Shown here: positions 28,587 through 37,514 of the stretch, one piece after another
Layout of the letters: each line of letters starts with the position of its first letter
How positions within the stretch are numbered: the stretch's first letter is position 1
From: Chitinophaga sp. Cy-1792
Lineage (GTDB): Bacteria; Bacteroidota; Bacteroidia; Chitinophagales; Chitinophagaceae
Length of the DNA stretch: 64,000 nt
Direction of reading: 5' to 3'
Assembly: GCF_011752935.1 (NCBI RefSeq)
Contig: NZ_VWWO01000002.1
Span: forward strand, 1,426,001 to 1,490,000
Notes under the pieces: model-generated
The model's input: the letters and a program-made list of their open reading frames with translations, nothing else
The model's database searches: none
Told to the model about the DNA's origin: nothing
Program-made: the position numbers and the translations under genes

Positions 28587-29564
28587 ATGACAACATATTC
28601 CAACCAGGACGATACCGCTACGGCACAGGATAAACCACTCGTTACCATTGTGGGTGTTTTAGGCAAACAGGGACTTAGTACTGCGCGCACATTGCTGGCA
28701 TCAGGTAAGTACCGGGTACGCGGCATCACACGCCGCACCGATTCAGCAGCAGCCCGGCAGTTAGCCCGCATGGGCGCAGAACTGGTAAACATACCACTCA
28801 ATCTGGGACATAAACCGGCATTTGTGGAGGCGTTCAAAGGTGCTGATTCCGTATTCCTGATGACGCCCGATATTGCGCCTCCTGCCACACATGAATTCCA
28901 GCTGGGAAAAGAACTGGCAGATGCTGTAGTAGAAGCAGGCGTACCACATGTCATTTTCAGCAGTCTTGAAAATGTAGATAAACTGACCAATGGTAAAAAG
29001 TTCGCACCGCATTTTACGGATAAAGGAAAGGTAGAGGCCTATATCCGTACGCTGCCCATCAAAAGTTCGTTTATCATGATGGCCTTTTTCTATACCAACC
29101 TGATGGAATTTTATACGCCGGTGGTAAAAGGAGATACCCTTGTATTTCCTGTCTATCTGCCACAGCACTTCCGCGCACCATTTGTAGATCCGCTCACAGC
29201 TACCGGCCCGGCTGTATTGGAAATTCTCTCCAATCCGGACCATTACGCCGGACAATCACTGCCGGTTATTGGTGATATGATTACGCCGCAGGAAATGGTA
29301 GATACCTTTGTAAAGGTGACAGGAAAAAAGGCCGTATATACATCAGCGTATTCCCGCAAAGAGCTGCTGGCCTGCTTCCCGGGCTTTGCTGCCAATGAAA
29401 CACTGGTGCAGGAACTGACCGGCATGGTGGAATATGCAGTGGAATACGGCTATTATCAGGCAGACCGTGACCTTTCCTGGAGCAGGAAAATAAATCCTGC
29501 CATACTGAACTGGGAACAGTTTCTGATCCATACCGCCTGGCAGGGAGAAAAACTTTCCTATTAA
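28587..29564 (+). CDS. NmrA-like NAD(P)-binding protein
   Basis: A 325-residue Rossmann-fold protein. The dinucleotide-binding motif is VTIVGVLGKQGLSTARTLLASG (about 23-44), followed by IPLNLGHKPAFVEAFKGADSVFLMTP. This matches the NmrA/HSCARG-like atypical short-chain dehydrogenase group, whose members act as redox sensors or quinone-linked oxidoreductases. Monocistronic, with a candidate operator upstream. Confidence 0.87.
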   Translation: MTTYSNQDDTATAQDKPLVTIVGVLGKQGLSTARTLLASGKYRVRGITRRTDSAAARQLARMGAELVNIPLNLGHKPAFVEAFKGADSVFLMTPDIAPPATHEFQLGKELADAVVEAGVPHVIFSSLENVDKLTNGKKFAPHFTDKGKVEAYIRTLPIKSSFIMMAFFYTNLMEFYTPVVKGDTLVFPVYLPQHFRAPFVDPLTATGPAVLEILSNPDHYAGQSLPVIGDMITPQEMVDTFVKVTGKKAVYTSAYSRKELLACFPGFAANETLVQELTGMVEYAVEYGYYQADRDLSWSRKINPAILNWEQFLIHTAWQGEKLSY

Positions 29565-29713
29565 AGTATTGCATTTACCGGAAGCCGCCTCCTGCTATAG
29601 GGATGGCTTCTCCTATTATAAGACTGTCTGGAGTTGTAACGCAGATGCAACCTTTCAATGGTCCGGGTGTCTTTATAACCGAATAACTTACCCCTGACCA
29701 CAAACTGCCATAT

Positions 29714-31726
29714 ATGTCAGCAGCTGCTATTAAATCAATCGGCATATTTGTATTATGCCTGCTTTTTTGTGAAAACCTCTCTGCCCATAATGGCAGCGTT
29801 GCCTATGCTTATCCCGTTGGGAATATCAAGGTAGACGGGGATCTTTCCGACTGGCCGAAAAATATCCGTACCTATAAAATAGGCATCACGCCTTCGGATA
29901 CGAAACCTAAAAACGATGCTGATTTTTCCGGCTATTTTCAGGTGGGTTATAATCTCGCCAATCAATCACTCTATGTTGCATTTACCATTACAGACGATGA
30001 CTATGTGGAAGATACTTCCAAAACAGTGCGCTGGGATACCCAGGACGGCCTGGAAGTGAGTCTGGATGCACGCCACCTGATCAGTGGATCAGGTGTGGCT
30101 TCATTCATGTACAGTAACACGCTTCGTACGGTTAACAATGCTTTTTATGATGCCTTTGCCAGCAAAGCCAGCTGGGATATGATGGAAGTAGCGATGGTGC
30201 GTCATGGAAATACCCGTATTTACGAATGGCGGATGAAATTAGGCAATGAATTGGCAGTAGGTAAATCTATAGGGTTTGATTTTCATGTATATGATAAAGA
30301 TAGCGACGGCAGCTTCTCCTGGTCTGCATGGGGAAAGGGCGAGGCTAAGTACAGAAATCCGAATAGCCTGGGTGATATCGTGTTCCTCCCTGCCGGTAAA
30401 GATTTGTCTGCCATTACGGGAAAAATAACCTGGAGCAGCCCGCAGGACGTGAAGTTGCCAGGCCTGCTGCGCCTTATTGCTGTTGATCATCCCGGCCTAT
30501 GGATAACAGCAGCAGTGGATAGTCTGGGTAATTACACCGTGATGGCGCCTGCCGGAAAGTATCAGCTCGCCCTGCCAGATCCTTATTATCAGTCAGCGGA
30601 TAAAATATATGCCGTTGAGCAACCGGTATCGGTCAACGTTACAGGAAAGCCGGGACAAAAAGTCGTGGCGCCTGATTTTCGTATATCCGCTGCCGTAGTA
30701 CCGGACCTGATCCCGGAGAAAGGCGTACTGCAAGACTTTTCCGCTGCCACTGCCGGCAGGATAGACCATTTTATTGAAACCTACCAGCAATACTATGGGA
30801 TACCAGGTGTTTCTCTTGCCCTAATAAAAGATGGAAAAATGGTATACCATAAAGTATATGGTGTCACCAATACCATGACAGGAGAAAAGGTAAACGACAA
30901 TACCCTGTTTGAAGCGGCTTCTGTTACAAAGCCGGTATTTGCCTTTGCAGTGGAAAGATTGGCAGAACGTGGCGTGATTGATCTGGACCGGCCGTTATAT
31001 GAATACCTGCCTAATAAAGATATTGAATATGACGACCGGTATAAGCTGATGACCGCCAGACATGTACTCACACATCGCACCGGTTTTCCAAACTGGCGAT
31101 GGATGAATAAAGATGGCAAACTGGACCTGAAGTTTACACCCGGTACCGCCTATAACTACTCCGGTGAAGGCTTTGAGTACCTGAAGCTGGTGGTGGAAAA
31201 AATCACCGGGAAAAAAGTAGAGCAGGTATTACAGGAAGAAGTACTTGGCCCGATAGGTTTGTACCATACATTTTTCTCAAAAAATGATTCCTTACAAAAT
31301 GTGGCGGCTTATGGTCATATAGATAAAATACCTACCCCGAATGACCTGCCGGAAAAGCCGGGCATGGCATATTCCATGTATACCGAAGCTGGTATTTTTA
31401 CAAAATTCATGTTGTACCTGCTGGAACAGAAAGGGCTGACACCGGCCACTTACGACAGCATACTATCCCGACATTCGGATTATCCTGCCAGCGAAGCGCA
31501 CTATCTGGATGGCCCTGCTTATATGGGTATGAGTCTTCAGATAAGAGAAACACCTTTTGGCAAAACCTTTGGTCATGGTGGCAATAACGGGGATTTTAAA
31601 TGCCGGTTTGAAGTGTATAAAGATTTGAAAATGGGATATGTTATTTTTACAAACTCAAATACATCTGATGTATTACTTGAAAATATGCATAGATTTCTGG
31701 TAGAAGGAAAAAAGACTACACCCTGA
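29714..31726 (+). CDS. Secreted serine hydrolase (class C beta-lactamase fold) with an N-terminal CBM9-like domain
   Basis: A 670-residue protein. The signal peptide covers about residues 1-25. Residues about 30-230 carry a CBM9-like sandwich (IKVDGDLSDWPKN, VEDTSKTVRWDTQDGLEVSLDARHL). The C-terminal half is a beta-lactamase/D-Ala-D-Ala-carboxypeptidase fold with the SVTK nucleophile motif (Ser403, Lys406) and YSGEGFEYL as the Tyr motif. It may be an esterase or peptidase acting on the cell surface; no substrate is known. The fusion is notable. It is 40 bases from the next regulator gene and may be co-transcribed with it. Confidence 0.88.
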   Translation: MSAAAIKSIGIFVLCLLFCENLSAHNGSVAYAYPVGNIKVDGDLSDWPKNIRTYKIGITPSDTKPKNDADFSGYFQVGYNLANQSLYVAFTITDDDYVEDTSKTVRWDTQDGLEVSLDARHLISGSGVASFMYSNTLRTVNNAFYDAFASKASWDMMEVAMVRHGNTRIYEWRMKLGNELAVGKSIGFDFHVYDKDSDGSFSWSAWGKGEAKYRNPNSLGDIVFLPAGKDLSAITGKITWSSPQDVKLPGLLRLIAVDHPGLWITAAVDSLGNYTVMAPAGKYQLALPDPYYQSADKIYAVEQPVSVNVTGKPGQKVVAPDFRISAAVVPDLIPEKGVLQDFSAATAGRIDHFIETYQQYYGIPGVSLALIKDGKMVYHKVYGVTNTMTGEKVNDNTLFEAASVTKPVFAFAVERLAERGVIDLDRPLYEYLPNKDIEYDDRYKLMTARHVLTHRTGFPNWRWMNKDGKLDLKFTPGTAYNYSGEGFEYLKLVVEKITGKKVEQVLQEEVLGPIGLYHTFFSKNDSLQNVAAYGHIDKIPTPNDLPEKPGMAYSMYTEAGIFTKFMLYLLEQKGLTPATYDSILSRHSDYPASEAHYLDGPAYMGMSLQIRETPFGKTFGHGGNNGDFKCRFEVYKDLKMGYVIFTNSNTSDVLLENMHRFLVEGKKTTP

Positions 31727-31766
31727 TAATGAATGTAGATCTGACAGAAAAACTTTTTAAATAAAC

Positions 31767-32336
31767 ATGGACATCTTCTGGGAAAAAGTCGCCAAATACC
31801 ATCCGCTGTCGGAAGAAAGCCGGCAGGCATGGGGGAAAATCATTACAAGGCGTACCTATAAACGTCATGAAACCCTGGTAGCGGAAGGGCAGGTGCCCCG
31901 TGTGGTAGCATTTGTGGAACAAGGGCTGTTTTCGCAGTATTATACCGCCCCCAATGGTGATATCGTTATCAAGCGCTTTTTCCCGGAGACGTACCTGGCA
32001 GCTTCTGTAAGTGCATTGCTGGTGCATGGTCCCAGCCAGTTTACGATCCGTGCACTGGAAAAAACTACGGTGCTGGAGTATAATTTCGATGAATTTAAAA
32101 AGCTGACGACGCTCTACAAGGATATGGCCGCGTTATATATCCGCTATCTCGAGCTTCATTGGGTGCTGGAAAAAGAACCACAGGAAATATCCCTGCGTTA
32201 TGATACGGCGAAAAGCCGCTATGTCGCTTTCCTGGAGCAGTTTCCCGCACTGGAACATCGCCTGAAGCAACATGAAATCGCTTCCTATCTGGGTATTACG
32301 CCTACGCAACTGAGCCGGATACGTGCTGAGCTGTAA
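31767..32336 (+). CDS. Crp/Fnr-type regulator
   Basis: A 189-residue protein with the cNMP-binding-fold core (TLVAEGQVPRVVAFVEQGLFSQYY, about 33-56) and a C-terminal helix-turn-helix (LKQHEIASYLGITPTQLSRIRAEL). It sits between the serine hydrolase and a cupin gene on the same strand and probably regulates the cupin or itself. The ligand is unknown. Confidence 0.88.
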   Translation: MDIFWEKVAKYHPLSEESRQAWGKIITRRTYKRHETLVAEGQVPRVVAFVEQGLFSQYYTAPNGDIVIKRFFPETYLAASVSALLVHGPSQFTIRALEKTTVLEYNFDEFKKLTTLYKDMAALYIRYLELHWVLEKEPQEISLRYDTAKSRYVAFLEQFPALEHRLKQHEIASYLGITPTQLSRIRAEL

Positions 32337-32414
32337 TTTTTTTGAAGTATCAACATATGTAAATGTTTTTGAGATCTTCCTGTCCGAATTTTGTTTTCAT
32401 AAAACATACAGCTT

Positions 32415-32921
32415 ATGAAAAAGACAGATTACCTGGAAGATCAACTCATCAATCAGGCTACCGTCTTCCATCCTGGCGAGGGCGAACGCCTGGAGCTCGC
32501 CGGTGCTTCCTTTACCTTTAAAGTGACCAGTGAGATGTCCAACAACCAGCTGGGCATATATGAGATCAAACTGCCACCGCATACCGTTGGAGCCCGGCTC
32601 CATTACCATCGTTTTATGGATGAAACCTTTATTGCACAGAAAGGAATACTGACGGTTTATGCAGGCGGGGAAATACATCACCTCGAACCGGGATCAGTGG
32701 CCTATGTGCCACGTTTTACCCCACATGGCTTTGCCAACGATACAAATGAGGAAGTGGTGCTCACACTTATCTTCAATCCGGCAGAGAAAAGAGAAGGTTT
32801 CTTCCGGGGAATGGTGGATATTCTCAGCGAGCAACCTGTAGACCCGAATAAATTTCTGAAGCTCTATAATAAGTACGATAGTTTTCCGGTAGATGTCAAT
32901 AATGTTTTGCCCGGAAAATGA
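32415..32921 (+). CDS. Cupin-domain protein
   Basis: A 168-residue protein with the double-stranded beta-helix signature: LHYHRFMDETFIAQKGILTVYAGG (motif 1, with histidines and a glutamate for metal) and GSVAYVPRFTPHGFAN (motif 2 with the final His). The family includes dioxygenases, isomerases and sensing domains, so the role is open. The preceding Crp-like gene suggests a stress or xenobiotic module. Confidence 0.86.
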   Translation: MKKTDYLEDQLINQATVFHPGEGERLELAGASFTFKVTSEMSNNQLGIYEIKLPPHTVGARLHYHRFMDETFIAQKGILTVYAGGEIHHLEPGSVAYVPRFTPHGFANDTNEEVVLTLIFNPAEKREGFFRGMVDILSEQPVDPNKFLKLYNKYDSFPVDVNNVLPGK

Positions 32922-32937
32922 GTACAGGTAAGGAAAG

Positions 32938-32976
32938 AGCCGCGATGCAGTCTGATAGGTTGTGTCGCGGTTTTTT
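32938..32976 (+). terminator. Rho-independent terminator
   Basis: CCGCGA (32940-32945) pairs with TCGCGG (32965-32970), followed by six Ts. It ends the cupin transcript. Confidence 0.7.
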
Positions 32977-33049
32977 ATGCCACACAACTAATCCCGGTCA
33001 ATAATAGTTATCTGTTTATTAGTTATTTTTAGATAATAAAGCGATAACT

Positions 33050-33409
33050 ATGGCTTACGATAGCAAGCTGGCAGATCGTGTCAGGGAATATTTAAGTAAG
33101 ATCCCCGGGCTGAAGCTGGAGGAGAAGATGATGTTCGGAGGACTGGCCTTTATGATCAATGGCAAGATGTGTGTTAATGTTTCGAGAGACCAGCTGATGT
33201 GCCGGTTTGATCCTGCCATGACAGAAGAGCTGTCGCTCAGACTTGGTTATGAGCCCATGATCATGAACGGTAAGGAGTATAAAGGCTATTGCTATGTGGA
33301 CCCGATCGGGTTTAAAAGAAAGGATGATTTTGAATTCTGGCTGCAGTGTTGTCTGGATTTTAATAGCCAGGCTAAATCTTCCAAAACGAAGAGTACAAAG
33401 AAAAAGTAA
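33050..33409 (+). CDS. TfoX N-terminal domain-like protein
   Basis: A 119-residue protein with the TfoX_N pattern (KMMFGGLAFMINGKMCVNVSRDQLMCRFDP and KEYKGYCYVDPIG). In gammaproteobacteria TfoX controls competence; the short stand-alone versions in Bacteroidota have no assigned role. The C-terminus is Lys/Ser-rich. Confidence 0.85.
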   Translation: MAYDSKLADRVREYLSKIPGLKLEEKMMFGGLAFMINGKMCVNVSRDQLMCRFDPAMTEELSLRLGYEPMIMNGKEYKGYCYVDPIGFKRKDDFEFWLQCCLDFNSQAKSSKTKSTKKK

Positions 33410-33604
33410 CCCTGTGCTTATCCTGACTAGATCTCAAAGACCAATATCTCTCTGTATTACCTCTATGATATTGGCATATTGCGGTATTTCCTTCCCACTG
33501 AGTCAATTTTACCATTCATGTAAAGTTTTTTAGCTTTTTTGAGTTAATGCTTTCGATTGCAAAGCCAATTTTATATTTTGGAGGAAGCAATCAAAATCCA
33601 CGCG

Positions 33605-35032
33605 ATGAATCACAATAACTCAAGAAGGAGCTTTCTGAAGCATGCGGCGCTGGCCACCCTGGCCACTGCTACTCCCGGCCTGCTGATGGCCGCAGCGAAG
33701 CCATATACCCGCAAAATCGGGCCCAATGAAAAAGTAAATATCGCCTTCATCGGTATAGGTAACAGGGGTGGAGAGATCGCCCAGGCCCTTTATAAAACAG
33801 GGTTGGCAAACGTGGTGGCCCTCTGCGATGTAGATATGGGTGCACCGCATACCCTGGAAGTAATGAAAATGTTCCCGGACGTACCTCGGTTCCAGGACTT
33901 CCGCCAGCTATTCGATAAAATGGGTAGCAAAATAGATGCAGTATCTATTGGTGTACCTGATTTCTCCCATTTCCCGATTACTATGATGGCTATTGGTCTT
34001 GGTAAGCACGTATATGTGGAGAAGCCGATGGCACGTACCTTCAATGAGGTAGAGCTGATGATGAAGGCTGCCCGCAAAAATCCTAAAGTGGTGACCCAAA
34101 TGGGTAACCAGGGACATTCTGAAGCCAATTATTTCCAGTTTAAAGCCTGGAAAGATGCTGGCATTATTAAAGATGTAACGGCTATCACCGCCCATATGAA
34201 CTCACCGCGGCGCTGGCATGGCTGGGATCCAAATATTACCGCCTTCCCGCCTGCAGAACAGGCGCCTGCTACCCTCGACTGGAATATCTGGCAGATGACC
34301 ACACAGGGACATTCCTATAACAAGGATTTTGTAAACGGGCAATGGCGCTGCTGGTTCGATTTCGGCATGGGCGCACTGGGCGACTGGGGCGCACATATCA
34401 TTGATACGGCCCACCAGTTCCTGGATCTTGGCTTACCATACGAAGTTGATCCGGTGAAACTTACCGGCCATAATAATTTCTTCTATCCGATGTCGTCTAC
34501 GCTGGCATTTAAATTCCCTAAAAGAGGAAATATGCCTGCCCTGGATATCACCTGGTACGACGGCGTAGACAACCTGCCGCCAATTCCTGCAGGTTACGGC
34601 GTACAGGGACTGGACCCTAATATTCCACCTCCAAGTAACGGACCTATCGCGCCATCCAAGCTGAATCCGGGTAAGATCATTTACAGCAAGGAACTGACGT
34701 TTAAAGGCGGCTCCCATGGCAGCACGCTGTCTATCATTCCGGAAGAGAAAGCAAAAGAAATGGCGGGTAAACTGCCGGAAGTGCCGCAGAGTCCTTCCAA
34801 CCACTTTAAGAACTTCCTGCTGGCTTGTAAAGGAGAGGAGCAGACAAGATCTCCGTTTGCTATTGCAGGGCCACTCAGCCAGGTATTTTGTCTGGGTGTA
34901 CTGGCGCAGTGGACAGGTGAGAAAATACAGTTCGATCGTGAGAAGAAAATCATTACCAATAGCAAGCATGCCAATGAACTGCTGGTTGGTCCTCCACCAA
35001 GGAAGGGCTGGGAGCAATACTATAAAGTTTAA
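33605..35032 (+). CDS. Gfo/Idh/MocA-family oxidoreductase, Tat-exported
   Basis: From the ATG at 33605 the product has 475 residues. The N-terminus NNSRRSFLKHAALATLATATPGLLMAA is a twin-arginine signal. The Rossmann domain begins at VNIAFIGIGNRGGEIAQAL, and the Gfo/Idh/MocA catalytic motif EKPMAR follows at about residue 140. The C-terminal substrate domain has WHGWDPNITAFPP and GDWGAHIIDTAHQ. Secreted members of this family often handle sugars, sugar acids or inositols. A TTG at 33557 would add 16 residues but lacks the Tat-type leader context. Confidence 0.92.
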   Translation: MNHNNSRRSFLKHAALATLATATPGLLMAAAKPYTRKIGPNEKVNIAFIGIGNRGGEIAQALYKTGLANVVALCDVDMGAPHTLEVMKMFPDVPRFQDFRQLFDKMGSKIDAVSIGVPDFSHFPITMMAIGLGKHVYVEKPMARTFNEVELMMKAARKNPKVVTQMGNQGHSEANYFQFKAWKDAGIIKDVTAITAHMNSPRRWHGWDPNITAFPPAEQAPATLDWNIWQMTTQGHSYNKDFVNGQWRCWFDFGMGALGDWGAHIIDTAHQFLDLGLPYEVDPVKLTGHNNFFYPMSSTLAFKFPKRGNMPALDITWYDGVDNLPPIPAGYGVQGLDPNIPPPSNGPIAPSKLNPGKIIYSKELTFKGGSHGSTLSIIPEEKAKEMAGKLPEVPQSPSNHFKNFLLACKGEEQTRSPFAIAGPLSQVFCLGVLAQWTGEKIQFDREKKIITNSKHANELLVGPPPRKGWEQYYKV

Positions 35033-35034
35033 GG

Positions 35035-35060
35035 AAAGGGGGCCAGGCCCCCTTTTTTAT
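35035..35060 (+). terminator. Rho-independent terminator
   Basis: A 10-bp stem (AAAGGGGGCC and GGCCCCCTTT) around a single-base centre, with a T-run. It lies just after the oxidoreductase stop. Confidence 0.75.
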
Positions 35061-35102
35061 TATATATTGTAGGAATGTCTATCCAACAAAATTTATAATA
35101 AA

Positions 35103-35858
35103 TCACCATGGAATCATTTGCAGATGATGTGTAAAAAAGCTGCCTGCTCCTACTTTATCAGTAACTGCTTTTACAATGATAGCTGCTCCTTCCGGGATTT
35201 CCAGCATAGCAGCGGCAGTGCCCATCTCTGTTTTTACCCAGCCGGGACTAACGGCATATACGGAGATATTCGTTTCGCGGAGTGCTTCCTGCAGGTAGAT
35301 GGTTATTAAATTGACAAGTGTTTTTGAACTGTTATACCCAAACTTTTTTACGTGATAAACAGGCGATGAAGTTGCTGCCTGCAGTTGAATGCTGCCAAGT
35401 TCACTGCTGAGATTAATGATACGGCCCTGAAGGCTTTTCATCAACAATGGCAGCATGGCTTTTGTAAGCTCCAGGGTTCCCCATACATTAATATCATAAA
35501 TAGCTTTGAATTCAGCTACATCTCCGCTGAGAAGAGTATTTGACTCTCGTTCTGATCTATGGGTATTGACAACATTGGTGACAGCTGCATTATTAATCAG
35601 CACATCCAGTTGGCCGTACTGGTTGTTAATCCATGCATATGCTGCCTGTACCTGTTTCGGATCACTGATATCGAGGGGGATAAATGCGGGGCTTAGTCCT
35701 TCCTGTTGTAGTTGTTGGAGGGCTTCATTTCCTTTATGGCTGTCACGGCAGGAGAGGATAACAGTAAACCCTTTTTTAAGTAGTTGCCTGGCCGTTTCCA
35801 GGCCGAGTCCGCGATTGGCGCCGGTAATAAGTATAATTTCAGATGAGGACATATCCAT
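35103..35858 (-). CDS. Short-chain dehydrogenase/reductase (SDR)
   Basis: The ATG at 35858 gives 251 residues; the ATG at 35852 is also possible. The NAD(P) motif is TGANRGLG, followed by INNAAV and YNSSKTLVNL (catalytic Tyr and Lys). This is the classical SDR fold, close to carbonyl-reductase-like proteins. It is preceded on the same strand by a Crp-like regulator. Confidence 0.88.
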   Translation of the reverse strand: MDMSSSEIILITGANRGLGLETARQLLKKGFTVILSCRDSHKGNEALQQLQQEGLSPAFIPLDISDPKQVQAAYAWINNQYGQLDVLINNAAVTNVVNTHRSERESNTLLSGDVAEFKAIYDINVWGTLELTKAMLPLLMKSLQGRIINLSSELGSIQLQAATSSPVYHVKKFGYNSSKTLVNLITIYLQEALRETNISVYAVSPGWVKTEMGTAAAMLEIPEGAAIIVKAVTDKVGAGSFFTHHLQMIPW

Positions 35859-35928
35859 GTTTTTATGCCTCAAATCTCTCCCAAATCCCAACAGGTAAAA
35901 TTGTCTTTGGGCAAGAAAAGGTATTCAT

Positions 35929-36495
35929 TTAGTGTATACGTGCACGTAGTCTGCTTAAAGAAGTAGGGGTTACGCCAATATACGATGCCAGGTGCTTCAG
36001 AGAGATGCGCTGCATGTATTCCTCCTGTTTCATTAGCCGGTCATATCGCTCCTGTGGCGTGTCCAGTAAAAGGAAAGTTGCCCTGCACATGCTGCTGACC
36101 AGTAGCTTCTCCATCAATTTACGACCGAATTCCTGGAACCCAGGTATATCGCTGTATAATTGCTGGAGATGTTCGTGGGTAATGCTGTATACTTCACTTC
36201 TTTCCAGCGACTGAATATAATACCTGGAAGGCTGCCGGGTAAGGAAACTGGTGGGTTCGGTTATTACCGTGTTTTCAAATACAATCCAGGTGGTAATATC
36301 CTGTTCTTTCTCTGTTATTGCATATACACGAAAACAGCCGGCGGCAATAAAGGAAATAGTATCGGCAACCTGCCCCTTCCGCAGGAGGATAGTATCTTTT
36401 TCTATTACCTGGTAAGAAAAACAGGAGATTATCTGCTCCAGTTCGTCTGCAGGGATATCGGTGTAGCTGGAAATAAAATCGCTGATATGCTGCAT
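35929..36495 (-). CDS. Crp/Fnr-type regulator
   Basis: A 188-residue protein with a cNMP-binding-fold core (KDTILLRKGQVADTISFIAAGCFRVY) and a C-terminal helix-turn-helix (ISLKHLASYIGVTPTSLSRLRARI). Same strand and 70 bases upstream of the SDR gene, with the AraC gene divergent on the other side. Probably regulates the SDR. Confidence 0.88.
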   Translation of the reverse strand: MQHISDFISSYTDIPADELEQIISCFSYQVIEKDTILLRKGQVADTISFIAAGCFRVYAITEKEQDITTWIVFENTVITEPTSFLTRQPSRYYIQSLERSEVYSITHEHLQQLYSDIPGFQEFGRKLMEKLLVSSMCRATFLLLDTPQERYDRLMKQEEYMQRISLKHLASYIGVTPTSLSRLRARIH

Positions 36496-36582
36496 GGGAA
36501 ATATTAGTGCTATTATTTTTTAGCAAGATAAAGACCATTTTTAGATAATTTACCAACTTTGACAGCGCAAACCAGGATCTGT

Positions 36583-37413
36583 ATGAATGAGCTTATCAAG
36601 ATTTATAAAGTAGATATTACGGAGGCACAAAAAATCGCGGGCCAGATTAATGAGCCGCATATACATCGTTATGAGGAGCTGCTAATAGGCACTCAGGGGC
36701 AACTTGAGCATTTTATAGACTTTGAAACCGCTCTGATAGATGCTCCCTTCGTATGCTTTATTACAAAGGGTAAGACGCACCGGGCCAAACCCAAACTTAA
36801 AAATGGCCGTTGTGAAATATGGGTTATCAGGTTTCAGAGCGAGTTTATTGCCGGTACTACCTTCCAGTTGTATTCTTCGTTCCATAATAATGCAAACTTC
36901 ACCATGAAAACGGATAACTGTTTTGAGCGGATGGATGTTTTATGCAGATTAATGTATGAGGAATATAGCCAGCCGGGATATGATTTTTCTGTGCTGAGGC
37001 AGCTATTAATGGCGCTTTTTGCCATTATTGAGTCTGAGCGGAATAAGCAGCAACTGAATACCGGCGAATCCAAAAGAATCCAGTGTGCTACCTTCCGGAA
37101 TTTCCTCCAGTTGCTGGAAACCCATTATAAGGAGGCCCATGATGTGAGTTTTTATGCAGAAAAGCTATTTATGAGTGTACGTAATCTCAACCTGATCTGC
37201 CAGGCGGTTCTGCAACAGAGCCTTTCGGAAATTATAGAGACGCGGAAGCTGACGGAAGCCAAAAATCTCCTCATGACCTCGGAAATGACGGTCGCAGAGA
37301 TCGGCTATGAGCTGGGCTTTAAGGAAAAGACCTATTTTACCCATACTTTCAAAAGAAGGACAGGACAAACCCCCACGGCATTCAGAAAAAAGATGGAAGA
37401 GCTGATTTCCTAA
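36583..37413 (+). CDS. AraC-family transcription regulator
   Basis: From the ATG at 36583 the product has 276 residues. The N-terminal half has a cupin-like sensing region (HIHRYEELLIGTQGQLEHFID). The C-terminal HTH domain carries MSVRNLNLICQAVLQQSLSEIIETRKLTEAKNLL and EIGYELGFKEKTYFTHTFKRRTGQTPTAFR, the two helix-turn-helix units. The next gene, an orphan solute-binding-like protein 101 bases downstream, is a plausible target. Confidence 0.9.
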   Translation: MNELIKIYKVDITEAQKIAGQINEPHIHRYEELLIGTQGQLEHFIDFETALIDAPFVCFITKGKTHRAKPKLKNGRCEIWVIRFQSEFIAGTTFQLYSSFHNNANFTMKTDNCFERMDVLCRLMYEEYSQPGYDFSVLRQLLMALFAIIESERNKQQLNTGESKRIQCATFRNFLQLLETHYKEAHDVSFYAEKLFMSVRNLNLICQAVLQQSLSEIIETRKLTEAKNLLMTSEMTVAEIGYELGFKEKTYFTHTFKRRTGQTPTAFRKKMEELIS

Positions 37414-37514
37414 AAACATAACAGTTCTTCCGAATGTTATTACCGGCAGGATGACACAATGCAGGAAATTTGTGTTGGAAAATCATTCTTTTCTAACCTT
37501 TTAATACCCTAAGA

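Noticed and set aside
34433..35017. 194-codon minus-strand frame opposite the oxidoreductase gene
   Set aside because: Antisense to a well-supported Gfo/Idh/MocA gene.
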